A DNA stretch of 64,000 nucleotides, from contig CALVAP010000006.1 in assembly GCA_944325625.1 (NCBI GenBank), positions 1 through 64,000 on the forward strand, given 5' to 3'. This document shows, in pieces, positions 9,705-16,524 of this stretch (the first letter of the stretch is position 1; every line of letters begins with the position of its first letter). The position numbers were made by a program, and so were the translations under genes. Source of the stretch: Candidatus Gastranaerophilales bacterium (GTDB lineage Bacteria; Cyanobacteriota; Vampirovibrionia; Gastranaerophilales; Gastranaerophilaceae). The notes under the pieces were generated by a model. The model saw nothing but the letters and a program-made list of their open reading frames with translations, ran no database searches and had not been told where the DNA came from.

Positions 9705-10481
9705 ATGAGAAAGTCAATATTTTCAACATTATTAGTTCTTATTATGCTCTTTTGCTTGGCTGGTGGAGGGTATGCAGCGACAAGTAAGCAGACGATTTTT
9801 GACGTGGAGTATGAGACAAGTGATAGTTTTATAATTCACTCAACGTTGACGTATCCGTCAGAGGCTAAAACGGTATATCCGTTGGTTGTAATGTTGCATT
9901 CTCTTGGTTATGCAAGTTCATATTGGGGAACATTGGCGTCGGATTTTAACAAAGCAGGTTTTGCAACTTTGGAGGTCGACTTAAAGGGACATGGTAAGAG
10001 TGCGACTGATACATATTTTAGGCGGCGTTCTTGGATATATTTTGACGATAAAGATTTTCAGACATTTCCTCAGGATGTTGTAGGTATTTTAAAAGAAACC
10101 TTGTCTCAGCATAAAAATATTTCAGCTAATTATGTAAGTTATGTAGGGGCCGACCTTGGTGCGAATGTAGCTATATGGGCGGCGCAAATGAATAATCCTA
10201 AACCGGTATGTATGGTTTTAATTTCTCCATATATTTATTTTAAGGGACTGCATACGCCAATAAGACTTGCGAATGCAGGGAAACCTGCTGTAATGGCAAT
10301 AGCAGCACAGAAAGATTACAATTCGGTTAAGCAGGTAGACGAGCTGGGCAAATATGCTCAGGGTTCTTATCTCAAGAAAATTTATCCTAACGGAGGTACG
10401 GGCATGATAATGCTGAAGCTCAATAGTGGGATGTCAGAGGATATTGTCAATTGGGTAGTAAATGAAGTGAATAAAAAATAG
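9705..10481 (+). CDS. secreted alpha/beta-hydrolase-like protein
   Basis: 258 residues with a clear signal peptide (positively charged start, hydrophobic core, cleavage near GGYAA at about 21-25), so periplasmic or exported. The fold is indicated by VVMLHSLGYASSYWG (oxyanion-loop region), LEVDLKGHGKS and the nucleophile-elbow segment YVGADLGANVA. At the elbow the usual serine of GxSxG is aspartate (D150 in GADLG), and no obvious catalytic histidine follows near the C-terminus. It may be an Asp-nucleophile hydrolase or an inactive relative. It begins 33 bases after the degenerate HD-GYP gene with no terminator between, so the two are probably co-transcribed. Substrate unknown. Confidence 0.75.
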   Translation: MRKSIFSTLLVLIMLFCLAGGGYAATSKQTIFDVEYETSDSFIIHSTLTYPSEAKTVYPLVVMLHSLGYASSYWGTLASDFNKAGFATLEVDLKGHGKSATDTYFRRRSWIYFDDKDFQTFPQDVVGILKETLSQHKNISANYVSYVGADLGANVAIWAAQMNNPKPVCMVLISPYIYFKGLHTPIRLANAGKPAVMAIAAQKDYNSVKQVDELGKYAQGSYLKKIYPNGGTGMIMLKLNSGMSEDIVNWVVNEVNKK

Positions 10482-10534
10482 TAATTTTATGCGAGTTTTA
10501 GCAGGGGAGTAAAGAGAATTTAATTGCCAAAATG

Positions 10535-10753
10535 CTATTTTTTGAAGTTACATAAAGAACTAACAGATGTTTTAAGTGCGTTGGCAATTTCTATTAATGT
10601 ATTCAAACTCGGTCTTGAGAAGGCAACTTCAATTTTGCCTATAAAGTTTAGACTTTTATTTGTTTTTTCAGCAAGCTCTTCTTGAGTAAGTTTTAGCTCC
10701 TCTCTGCGTTTTTTTATCTGCTTACCTAGGTTTTTATAGAAATCTTCGTGCAT
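10535..10753 (-). CDS. XRE/Cro-type transcriptional regulator
   Basis: 72 residues, essentially a single helix-turn-helix domain of the Cro/CI family (RREELKLTQEELAEKTNKS then FIGKIE and PSLNTLIEIANALKTS). The ATG at 10753 has no ribosome binding site. A plausible -10 TATAAA (10767-10762), with GTAACA 16 bases upstream, would start the RNA only a base or two before the ATG, so the message is probably leaderless, as for lambda cI. The gene is divergent from the prepilin-like gene at 10853, and the 100 bases between hold four TACGTA boxes, the likely operators. Autoregulation and control of the neighbour are inferred. Confidence 0.85.
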   Translation of the reverse strand: MHEDFYKNLGKQIKKRREELKLTQEELAEKTNKSLNFIGKIEVAFSRPSLNTLIEIANALKTSVSSLCNFKK

Positions 10754-10829
10754 ACGTACAGTTTATACGTAAATTTTTTTAAATGTTACGTATTATCAGT
10801 ACGTAAAAATGAAGTATATATGATATAAT
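10753..10829. promoter_or_regulatory. four TACGTA operator boxes and divergent promoters
   Basis: TACGTA occurs at 10753, 10766, 10787 and 10800. The boxes form two pairs with 13-base internal spacing, separated by 21 bases, and the two pairs are inverted relative to each other (TTACGTAT on the inner sides). Box 1 covers the regulator start codon and box 2 its -10 region. Box 4 occupies the -35 position of the rightward promoter, whose -10 TATAAT is at 10824-10829. Binding of the adjacent XRE protein would block both promoters. Confidence 0.7.
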
Positions 10830-10852
10830 TTCTTTAAAACTTAGGAGAAAAA

Positions 10853-11536
10853 ATGAAGAGAAAATATGCTTTTTCGCTGGCAGAGGTGCTGGTAACATTG
10901 ACAATTATTGGTGTTATTTCTGTTTTGACAATTCCAAATTTAATTTCTAAGTACCATGCTCATCAAAATTATGTAATGCTAAAAAAGTATCAGTCAATTT
11001 TAGCTAATGCCTACGCATTAATAATAAAGGAAGAAGATACTTTTGATACGTGGAAATTAGTTGATGGGCTTTATGGTTCGAAAGTTGTAGCAAATTATAT
11101 TCTCGAAAACGTAAAAGCTGAGAAGGTCTGTATTGATAATGTAGGTTGTTGGTCACCAACAATTACTAAGGCATTGAACAAGAAGGTTAATGTAACTTTG
11201 GGAGGATTGGAAGGTATAGGTTTAAACATTGTATGTGCAAAGTTATCGGATGGGGTAAATATATGTATTGATATGTGGGGTGGAGGTGATATTAGAAATA
11301 TTTTTGGGGTAAATACAAATTTGAATTATGCTTCATCAATTTGGGTAGACGTCAACGGAAATAGTGGACCAAATGTAGTAGGAAGAGATGTTTTTGCATT
11401 TGTGATGACAGAAAAAGGGTTAAAACCCGCGGGTTCTGATAGTAATGCACAAAAGTGTAATCCCAAAGACATGTCGAGTACTTCAGGGGTTCAATGTGCG
11501 TATAAAGTTATTAAAGAGCTTGGGATAAAATATTAA
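10853..11536 (+). CDS. prepilin-like protein (type IV pilin/pseudopilin N-terminus)
   Basis: 227 residues. The N-terminus is a class III prepilin signal: short basic leader MKRKYAFSLA, glutamate at the +5-type position (AEVLVTL), then a hydrophobic helix TIIGVISVLTIPNLI that anchors the protein and packs in pilus cores. The rest is a soluble domain with several cysteines (CIDNVGCW, CAKLSDGVNICID, KCNPKD, QCAYK) that could form disulfides. It follows AGGAG by seven bases. Control by the divergent XRE regulator is likely from the TACGTA boxes. No pilus assembly genes lie next to it, so it may be an accessory or minor pilin. Specific role unknown. Confidence 0.8.
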   Translation: MKRKYAFSLAEVLVTLTIIGVISVLTIPNLISKYHAHQNYVMLKKYQSILANAYALIIKEEDTFDTWKLVDGLYGSKVVANYILENVKAEKVCIDNVGCWSPTITKALNKKVNVTLGGLEGIGLNIVCAKLSDGVNICIDMWGGGDIRNIFGVNTNLNYASSIWVDVNGNSGPNVVGRDVFAFVMTEKGLKPAGSDSNAQKCNPKDMSSTSGVQCAYKVIKELGIKY

Positions 11537-11563
11537 TTGACTTCCATAAAAGAATCATTAAAC

Positions 11564-11616
11564 ACTGCATGAAGGTATGAAGTTGATAGAACTCATCTAA
11601 ATGCAGGTTTTTTTTT
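11564..11616 (+). terminator. terminator after the prepilin-like gene
   Basis: CTGCAT near 11565 pairs with ATGCAG at 11601-11606, with weaker pairing inside, followed by a run of nine or more T (11608-11616). Confidence 0.6.
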
Positions 11617-11689
11617 CTTTGTATAAAAGGAAAATAGTAAATAAACCGTAGTTAAAAGTGTATAGTGAAAAATAGTGAGGTAAAAGCCA

Positions 11690-12133
11690 ATGAGCATAAT
11701 GGAATCAATGGATATCGGTGTAAAAAGCCTTGCTGTGCACGGAAAACGTATTGATTTGCATGCAAAAAACATAGCAAACCTTGATACGCCGAACTACGTG
11801 AGAAAAATACCGGTATTAAACGCAACAGAAGATTTATCGTTTCATGGATTGATGAATGCGATGAAGGAAGACGTATTTGGGGTAGGAACAATACCATTTT
11901 ACCAGGGCGGTGTCGTATGGTCCGGAGTAGTAGAAGACCCGACGTTGGGTGAAAAAATATACAAACCCGGGCACCCAGATGCAGATGCAAACGGATATAT
12001 AAGAGCGTCAAATGTCAATCCTTTAGTTGAAATGGCAGACGCACAAACATCGCAAAGAGCCTATGAAGCTAACCTTGCGGTATTGACTATATCAAAATCT
12101 ATGGCACAAAAAGCTATTGAAATAGGTAGATAA
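11690..12133 (+). CDS. flgC: flagellar basal-body rod protein FlgC
   Basis: 147 residues, usual length for FlgC, a proximal rod subunit exported by the flagellar type III apparatus. The N-terminus has the rod-family signature (KRIDLHAKNIANLDTPNYVRK), and the C-terminus has NPLVEMADAQTSQRAYEANL, also typical. The ribosome binding site is GTGAGG upstream of ATG 11690. It is the first gene of an export operon. FlgB, which normally precedes flgC, is not found upstream. Confidence 0.92.
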   Translation: MSIMESMDIGVKSLAVHGKRIDLHAKNIANLDTPNYVRKIPVLNATEDLSFHGLMNAMKEDVFGVGTIPFYQGGVVWSGVVEDPTLGEKIYKPGHPDADANGYIRASNVNPLVEMADAQTSQRAYEANLAVLTISKSMAQKAIEIGR

Positions 12134-12136
12134 TAA

Positions 12137-12772
12137 ATGACATTTTCACCCAAAATACAAAGTTATATAGACTCAAGCGGTAAAGAAATTGCGATGCAGA
12201 GGTATGCGCAAATACAGGCTTATGTTGATAATTTTGATAAAAAGGTAAACGGTGAGAAAGATTTAAAAGAAACAAAGCTTGAAACGTTTGCAGATGTCCT
12301 AAAGACTTCAGACAGTGCGGCTACAGGGTTTAGGGTGTTGCCCTCAAAGCTGGAAGCCACATCTTCTACTATGGGATATAATTCCGGAAGTATAACAAAG
12401 GCGCAAATACAAGGAATAGTATCAAGAGTAGCCAAAAAATACGAGGTGGATGAAAGGCTTATAAATGCAGTAATAAAGCAAGAGTCTGGATTTAATCCCA
12501 AAGCTACGTCGCACTGCGGAGCAATGGGTCTTATGCAGTTAATGCCGGCAACGGCAAAAGGGCTTGGAGTGAAAGACGCATACAATCCGCTGCAAAATAT
12601 TGAAGGTGGAGTTAAGTATCTAAGCAACTTGCTCAAAAAATATAATGGAAACACAGTTCTTGCATTGGCAGCATACAATGCAGGATCTGGTGCGGTTGAT
12701 AAGTATAATGGGGTTCCTCCATATAAAGAGACACAAAACTACGTAAAAAATATTTTGGCAAATTATTTGTAA
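12137..12772 (+). CDS. lytic transglycosylase (SLT domain), flagella-associated
   Basis: 211 residues. The N-terminal third is a poorly conserved linker. From about residue 95 there is a Slt70-type domain with catalytic glutamate in VIKQESGFNP, then GAMGLMQLMPATAKGLGV, NIEGGVKYLSNLL and LALAAYNAGSGAV. It cleaves peptidoglycan glycan strands and would open the wall for the rod, taking the role of the FlgJ muramidase domain. No signal peptide is visible, so it may be exported through the type III route. It starts three bases after the flgC stop. Confidence 0.88.
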   Translation: MTFSPKIQSYIDSSGKEIAMQRYAQIQAYVDNFDKKVNGEKDLKETKLETFADVLKTSDSAATGFRVLPSKLEATSSTMGYNSGSITKAQIQGIVSRVAKKYEVDERLINAVIKQESGFNPKATSHCGAMGLMQLMPATAKGLGVKDAYNPLQNIEGGVKYLSNLLKKYNGNTVLALAAYNAGSGAVDKYNGVPPYKETQNYVKNILANYL

Positions 12773-12794
12773 ACATAATTAAAGGAAGGTTTAA

Positions 12795-13136
12795 ATGTTC
12801 AAGCATCAGTTAGTACCAAATATCAATTTATTTGAAAGAATTCAACCGACAAAGTTGGATATGAATTCCGGCATTGATACAATGCGTTTACAAAGGATAG
12901 AAAAACCTGAGACGCAAGATTTTAAGGCGGTATTTTCCGGATTGGTGGAAAATCTGAATACGGAAATGAATGCTCCGGATAATTTAATGAAAGATGTCGC
13001 GATGGGTAATTCAAATGTAGATATTCACGATGTTATGACAGCGATGGCAAAAGCGGAATTAGGTGTCAATGTGGCAACCGGAATAACAGGAAAAATCATC
13101 CAAGCGTATGATAAAATTACACAAATTCAAGTATAA
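12795..13136 (+). CDS. fliE: flagellar hook-basal body complex protein FliE
   Basis: 113 residues. FliE joins the MS ring to the rod and is an early export substrate. The C-terminal half carries the family pattern (MGNSNVDIHDVMTAMAKAELGVNVATGI then KIIQAYDKI), preceded by a disordered N-terminus. AAGGAAGG precedes the ATG. Its position between flgC and fliF matches flagellar operons. Confidence 0.9.
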   Translation: MFKHQLVPNINLFERIQPTKLDMNSGIDTMRLQRIEKPETQDFKAVFSGLVENLNTEMNAPDNLMKDVAMGNSNVDIHDVMTAMAKAELGVNVATGITGKIIQAYDKITQIQV

Positions 13137-13138
13137 TG

Positions 13139-13167
13139 TTAACTTTTCATTAAAAATGTAGTATAAT
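13139..13167 (+). promoter_or_regulatory. possible internal promoter before fliF
   Basis: TTAACT (13139-13144), a 17-nt spacer and TATAAT (13162-13167), just after the fliE stop. It could give separate expression of fliF and downstream genes. Confidence 0.45.
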
Positions 13168-13190
13168 TTTCTCGGGAGAGATTGTATTTA

Positions 13191-14867
13191 ATGAATTTCC
13201 AACAGTTAATAAAAGACAGAAGAGTTCAGATTGGGATAGTAGCAGCGTTGGTGGTACTAATATTACTAAGCGTTGTTGTAGTTGCGTCAAACAAAAAAGA
13301 CGCCAAGACTCTCTCTCGGATAAAACAAGAAAGACCGCTAAAAGAAGATATAAAACTCTTGTCAACGGATAATATAGGTAAAGCAATAGAAATACAGGCT
13401 CTATTGGCAAGAGAAGGAATAACGGCAGCAAGAGAAACAGACGGTTCGAAGTCCGCAATAGTTCTTAAAAAAGGCGAATCTAATATGGGCGAGCGTGATA
13501 GAGCGCTTCTTGCCATAGTTAAAAGCGGTTTAATGGACCAAAACATGGGGTTGGAAATCTTTGACAAAGGAGATTTTACCTCAACAAAAGAAGATAAACG
13601 CATAAGGTTGGCAAGAGCTGTAAATGGTGAACTCGCAAGATTAATTAGAAGAATACCTCCGATTGAAAATGCATCTGTATTTGTTTCAATTCCGGAGCAA
13701 ACGATGTTTACATCGCAGCAAAAACCTGTGACGGCAACAGTACAAGTCACTATGCCAAGCGGAGATAAACTTGATCAAACAAAAGTAAAAGCGATTACCA
13801 ATTTGCTCTTAGGGTCGGTTACAGGCTTGGAAGCAAAAAATGTAACTATTTCCGATACAAATGGAACAGTCTATTCGAGTATAATAAATGCGTCAGATGA
13901 TATGCTTGCAAAACTCGAAGAAAATGACCGGTATATGGAAAATAAAGTTCGAGCTCAGTTGGATAGGCTTGTCGGAAAAGGGAATTATGTAGCCACGGTA
14001 AGTACGTTTTTAAGACAAGCACCGGTTGAAAAAGCCAGTATAATTTATGATCCTGAGTTAAAGACTTCAGTTAGTGAACAAACTTTTTCTGAGGGATTGG
14101 GAGATCAAACAAGAGATACTAATAAATCTATCAATGCAGTAAGTGTTTATCTGCCAAACGGTTTGCCCGGTGCGAATGCGGACTCTGCGCAGGATAGGAG
14201 TTACTCAAGGACAGCGAAAGAAACTCAGTATGGTGTTACAAAAACGCAAGTAAATGAGTATATGAGCGCAGGTGTAATAGAAGAGATATCAATAGCAGTA
14301 ACGCTGGAACAAGCTGCAATACCGGCTAATGTGACAATAGAAGAGTTAAAAGAGTTGTTGTCAAAGGCAGCAAGTCCAAAGGTAAGTCCGGAAAATGTTT
14401 CAATAGCATTTGCAGACTCTGTAGATCCGCTTTTGGCAGGCGATAGACCAGTAACGTTACCAAGACCGGATGAGACGGGTAATCCTTGGTGGATAGCAAT
14501 CGCGCTTATAGTAATTGGATTAGTAGGTGGTCTTGCATTTATATCCAAAAAGGTAAAATTGGCGCAAGAAAAACAAAGACAAGAACTCGAGGAGTTGCGT
14601 ACAAAATCACAGGATCAAGAGCGTCAGTTGAGAGATGTAAATTTGAAGGCAGCAGAATTGATAGAGAAACAATCACAGTTGGCGCAAGGTCTGTTGGAAC
14701 ATCAACAACAGCCGCAGCAAATTGCCCAAGTTCAGCAGCCGCAACCTCAGCCGATTCCTCAAGCTGCACCAATTACTGACGCAATTGGCGAGATAGCGTC
14801 AGAAGTTGAAGAGGTTGATGATGACGAAATGGTGGATAAGTTAAAAAGTTGGATAGAAAAGGCATAA
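13191..14867 (+). CDS. fliF: flagellar MS-ring protein FliF
   Basis: FliF builds the inner-membrane MS ring around the export gate. About 558 residues from ATG 13191, which follows GGGAGAG by ten bases (a TTG at 13182 is too close). A first membrane helix lies at about 13-30 (VQIGIVAALVVLILLSVVVV). It is followed by the ring-building secretin-like domains (GKAIEIQALLAREGI; ARAVNGELARLIRRIPPIENASVFVSIPE) and a long periplasmic part. A second membrane helix follows (WWIAIALIVIGLVGGLAF), then a coiled coil, a Gln/Pro-rich linker and an acidic C-terminal helix (DDDEMVDKLKSWIE). The C-terminal helix is where FliF normally binds FliG, implying a partner. Full flagellar architecture, not the short SctJ form. 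Confidence 0.92.
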   Translation: MNFQQLIKDRRVQIGIVAALVVLILLSVVVVASNKKDAKTLSRIKQERPLKEDIKLLSTDNIGKAIEIQALLAREGITAARETDGSKSAIVLKKGESNMGERDRALLAIVKSGLMDQNMGLEIFDKGDFTSTKEDKRIRLARAVNGELARLIRRIPPIENASVFVSIPEQTMFTSQQKPVTATVQVTMPSGDKLDQTKVKAITNLLLGSVTGLEAKNVTISDTNGTVYSSIINASDDMLAKLEENDRYMENKVRAQLDRLVGKGNYVATVSTFLRQAPVEKASIIYDPELKTSVSEQTFSEGLGDQTRDTNKSINAVSVYLPNGLPGANADSAQDRSYSRTAKETQYGVTKTQVNEYMSAGVIEEISIAVTLEQAAIPANVTIEELKELLSKAASPKVSPENVSIAFADSVDPLLAGDRPVTLPRPDETGNPWWIAIALIVIGLVGGLAFISKKVKLAQEKQRQELEELRTKSQDQERQLRDVNLKAAELIEKQSQLAQGLLEHQQQPQQIAQVQQPQPQPIPQAAPITDAIGEIASEVEEVDDDEMVDKLKSWIEKA

Positions 14868-14887
14868 ACTAAAATAGGGGGGATAAG

Positions 14888-15811
14888 TTGCCAATACCTG
14901 ATTTTGATTACAAAGCGTTTGCAACAAATTTGGCACAACAGGCATCAGCAGTTGTTCCGCCGGAGATTTCGAAGCCCGACAAGGATTACATAGTAAGCCT
15001 TGTTTTGAACTTTTGTAATATGTCAGGTGAGGCGCTGTATAATGATACGGAATACAAATATTCCGCTGATAACGCCTATATAATAACACAGTTAATAGGG
15101 GAGTGGACGTTCCACAAGGCAATAGACCTGATACATGGAAAAATTCCCAGACAGCATAGGGATAAAATACTTCAGCAGATAGCGTTCACTGTTTTTGAAA
15201 TATCGAAGCAGTGTATAAAAAGGAACATGCCACAGCCTGAAATAATAAGGGTTGTAGAGGCACAGGTAAAAAGAACTTGTACAAAAGCGTTAATGGATTT
15301 ACAAAAACGAGGGGCGTTAACAGCAGAGCAAGCAAGCAATGCTGCTAAAATGTCTAATCTGGATGATATGTCTCAACAGCAAGCCGGTGCAAACGCCAGT
15401 GATACAAAGCTGTTAAAACTTGTTTCTTTTGCAATGGTATTAAGAAGTATGCCGCAAGATAAAGTTCAAACAATAATAAACAAATTTGAAAAGGATGATG
15501 CAGATATTTTAAGGGAATATCTTAAGATGGATGATTTGGAGCATAAGCTTGATCAGGGTGTAATTTCAAAGTATCTTGATGAAATAAAGTCAAATATGCC
15601 TGCGAGAAATAAGGTATCAATGCCAAAAGTTATTGGTAAAATGAAGAAACTCATTAAGCCAAATAACAAAAAATTTGTAACAAAGCTATTTGAAGGTGAG
15701 CGAGATGCGCTTAAGAGATTTGTTTTTCCGGAGGACGGGGAGCAAGAGATAGTAACTCCGCGAATAGCAGATGTGGTTTGTAGGTATCTGGAAGAAAAAT
15801 TATCATGCTAA
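14888..15811 (+). CDS. protein at the fliG position, FliG not confirmed
   Basis: 307 residues, all helical by appearance, without membrane segments. It sits between fliF and fliH, where fliG (rotor/switch protein) normally is, and FliF has a FliG-binding-type C-terminus. However, I cannot find the usual FliG charged C-terminal motor motif. The second half has short repeats of a helical kind (VSFAMVLRSMPQDKVQTIINKF and KDDADILREYLKMDDLEHKL) that could match the FliG middle domain. It overlaps fliH by seven bases. It is either a very divergent FliG or a different adaptor that replaces it, as SctK/SctQ-type proteins do in injectisomes. Confidence 0.7.
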   Translation: MPIPDFDYKAFATNLAQQASAVVPPEISKPDKDYIVSLVLNFCNMSGEALYNDTEYKYSADNAYIITQLIGEWTFHKAIDLIHGKIPRQHRDKILQQIAFTVFEISKQCIKRNMPQPEIIRVVEAQVKRTCTKALMDLQKRGALTAEQASNAAKMSNLDDMSQQQAGANASDTKLLKLVSFAMVLRSMPQDKVQTIINKFEKDDADILREYLKMDDLEHKLDQGVISKYLDEIKSNMPARNKVSMPKVIGKMKKLIKPNNKKFVTKLFEGERDALKRFVFPEDGEQEIVTPRIADVVCRYLEEKLSC

Positions 15812-16521
15812 TAAGAAGGCGAAAAACTCAAAACGGTGATGAGCAAAATATAGAGAAAAAAGAAGAGATTTTCCCTGAACCTCAAGAGTCTGAAAATCAA
15901 GCGGCAAAGGAAGAAGAAGCTCAGATTTTTGACATAGATAATTTTGACTTTTTACAACGCGAAGAAAGAAGAAGAGGAGACAGGCGAAGAGGTTACAGAC
16001 GGATAGATGACAGAAATCTTGTGTCAAGGGCACAGTTGGAAGCTGCATCTATTAAAGAAGATGCTGTAAAAGAGGGATATAATCAGGGCTTGGCAAAGGC
16101 ACAGGAGGACATAAACTTTTTACGAGAAAGCATAAAAGACTTTTTTGCATATAAAGAAGAGGCGATGAAGGCTGTATCCGGAGATGTTTTAGAGATAGCA
16201 CTTGATGTTGCGCAAACAATCATTAAGAAGGAAGTAGAGCAGGACAAAGAAATTTTGCTTAACACAATAGTAGATATTCTTAAGTCCAATGCAAAAGCGG
16301 ATGAGCGAATAACATTGAAGGTTTCGCCAGATGACGCAGAATTTGTAAAGCTCTCGATTCCTCAAATGTTGTCAATTTCTCAAACAGAGGCTAAAATATC
16401 AGTAGTAGCTCAAGAGAATATTGATAAGGGGTCGGTAATTGTAGAAACATCAAGCGGAATAGTAGATGCGAGTTTTAAAACGCAGCTGGATGTTTTAAGG
16501 GAAGCGTTTAAGGGTATTTAA
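15805..16521 (+). CDS. fliH: flagellar export stator FliH (SctL family)
   Basis: 238 residues. FliH dimers hold and inhibit the export ATPase. The N-terminal 80 residues are highly charged (EERRRGDRRRGYRR), then comes a coiled coil with EGYNQGLAKAQEDI, typical of the FliH/SctL/V-ATPase E-subunit family. The C-terminal domain (VLEIALDVAQTIIKKEVEQD, later GSVIVETSSGIVDASFKTQLD) closely follows the family. The ATG overlaps the end of the preceding gene, indicating translational coupling. Confidence 0.88.
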   Translation: MLIRRRKTQNGDEQNIEKKEEIFPEPQESENQAAKEEEAQIFDIDNFDFLQREERRRGDRRRGYRRIDDRNLVSRAQLEAASIKEDAVKEGYNQGLAKAQEDINFLRESIKDFFAYKEEAMKAVSGDVLEIALDVAQTIIKKEVEQDKEILLNTIVDILKSNAKADERITLKVSPDDAEFVKLSIPQMLSISQTEAKISVVAQENIDKGSVIVETSSGIVDASFKTQLDVLREAFKGI

Positions 16522-16524
16522 GAA

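Noticed and set aside
14888-15811. Firm fliG assignment
   Set aside because: Position fits but the expected motor-domain residues were not found, so the name was withheld.
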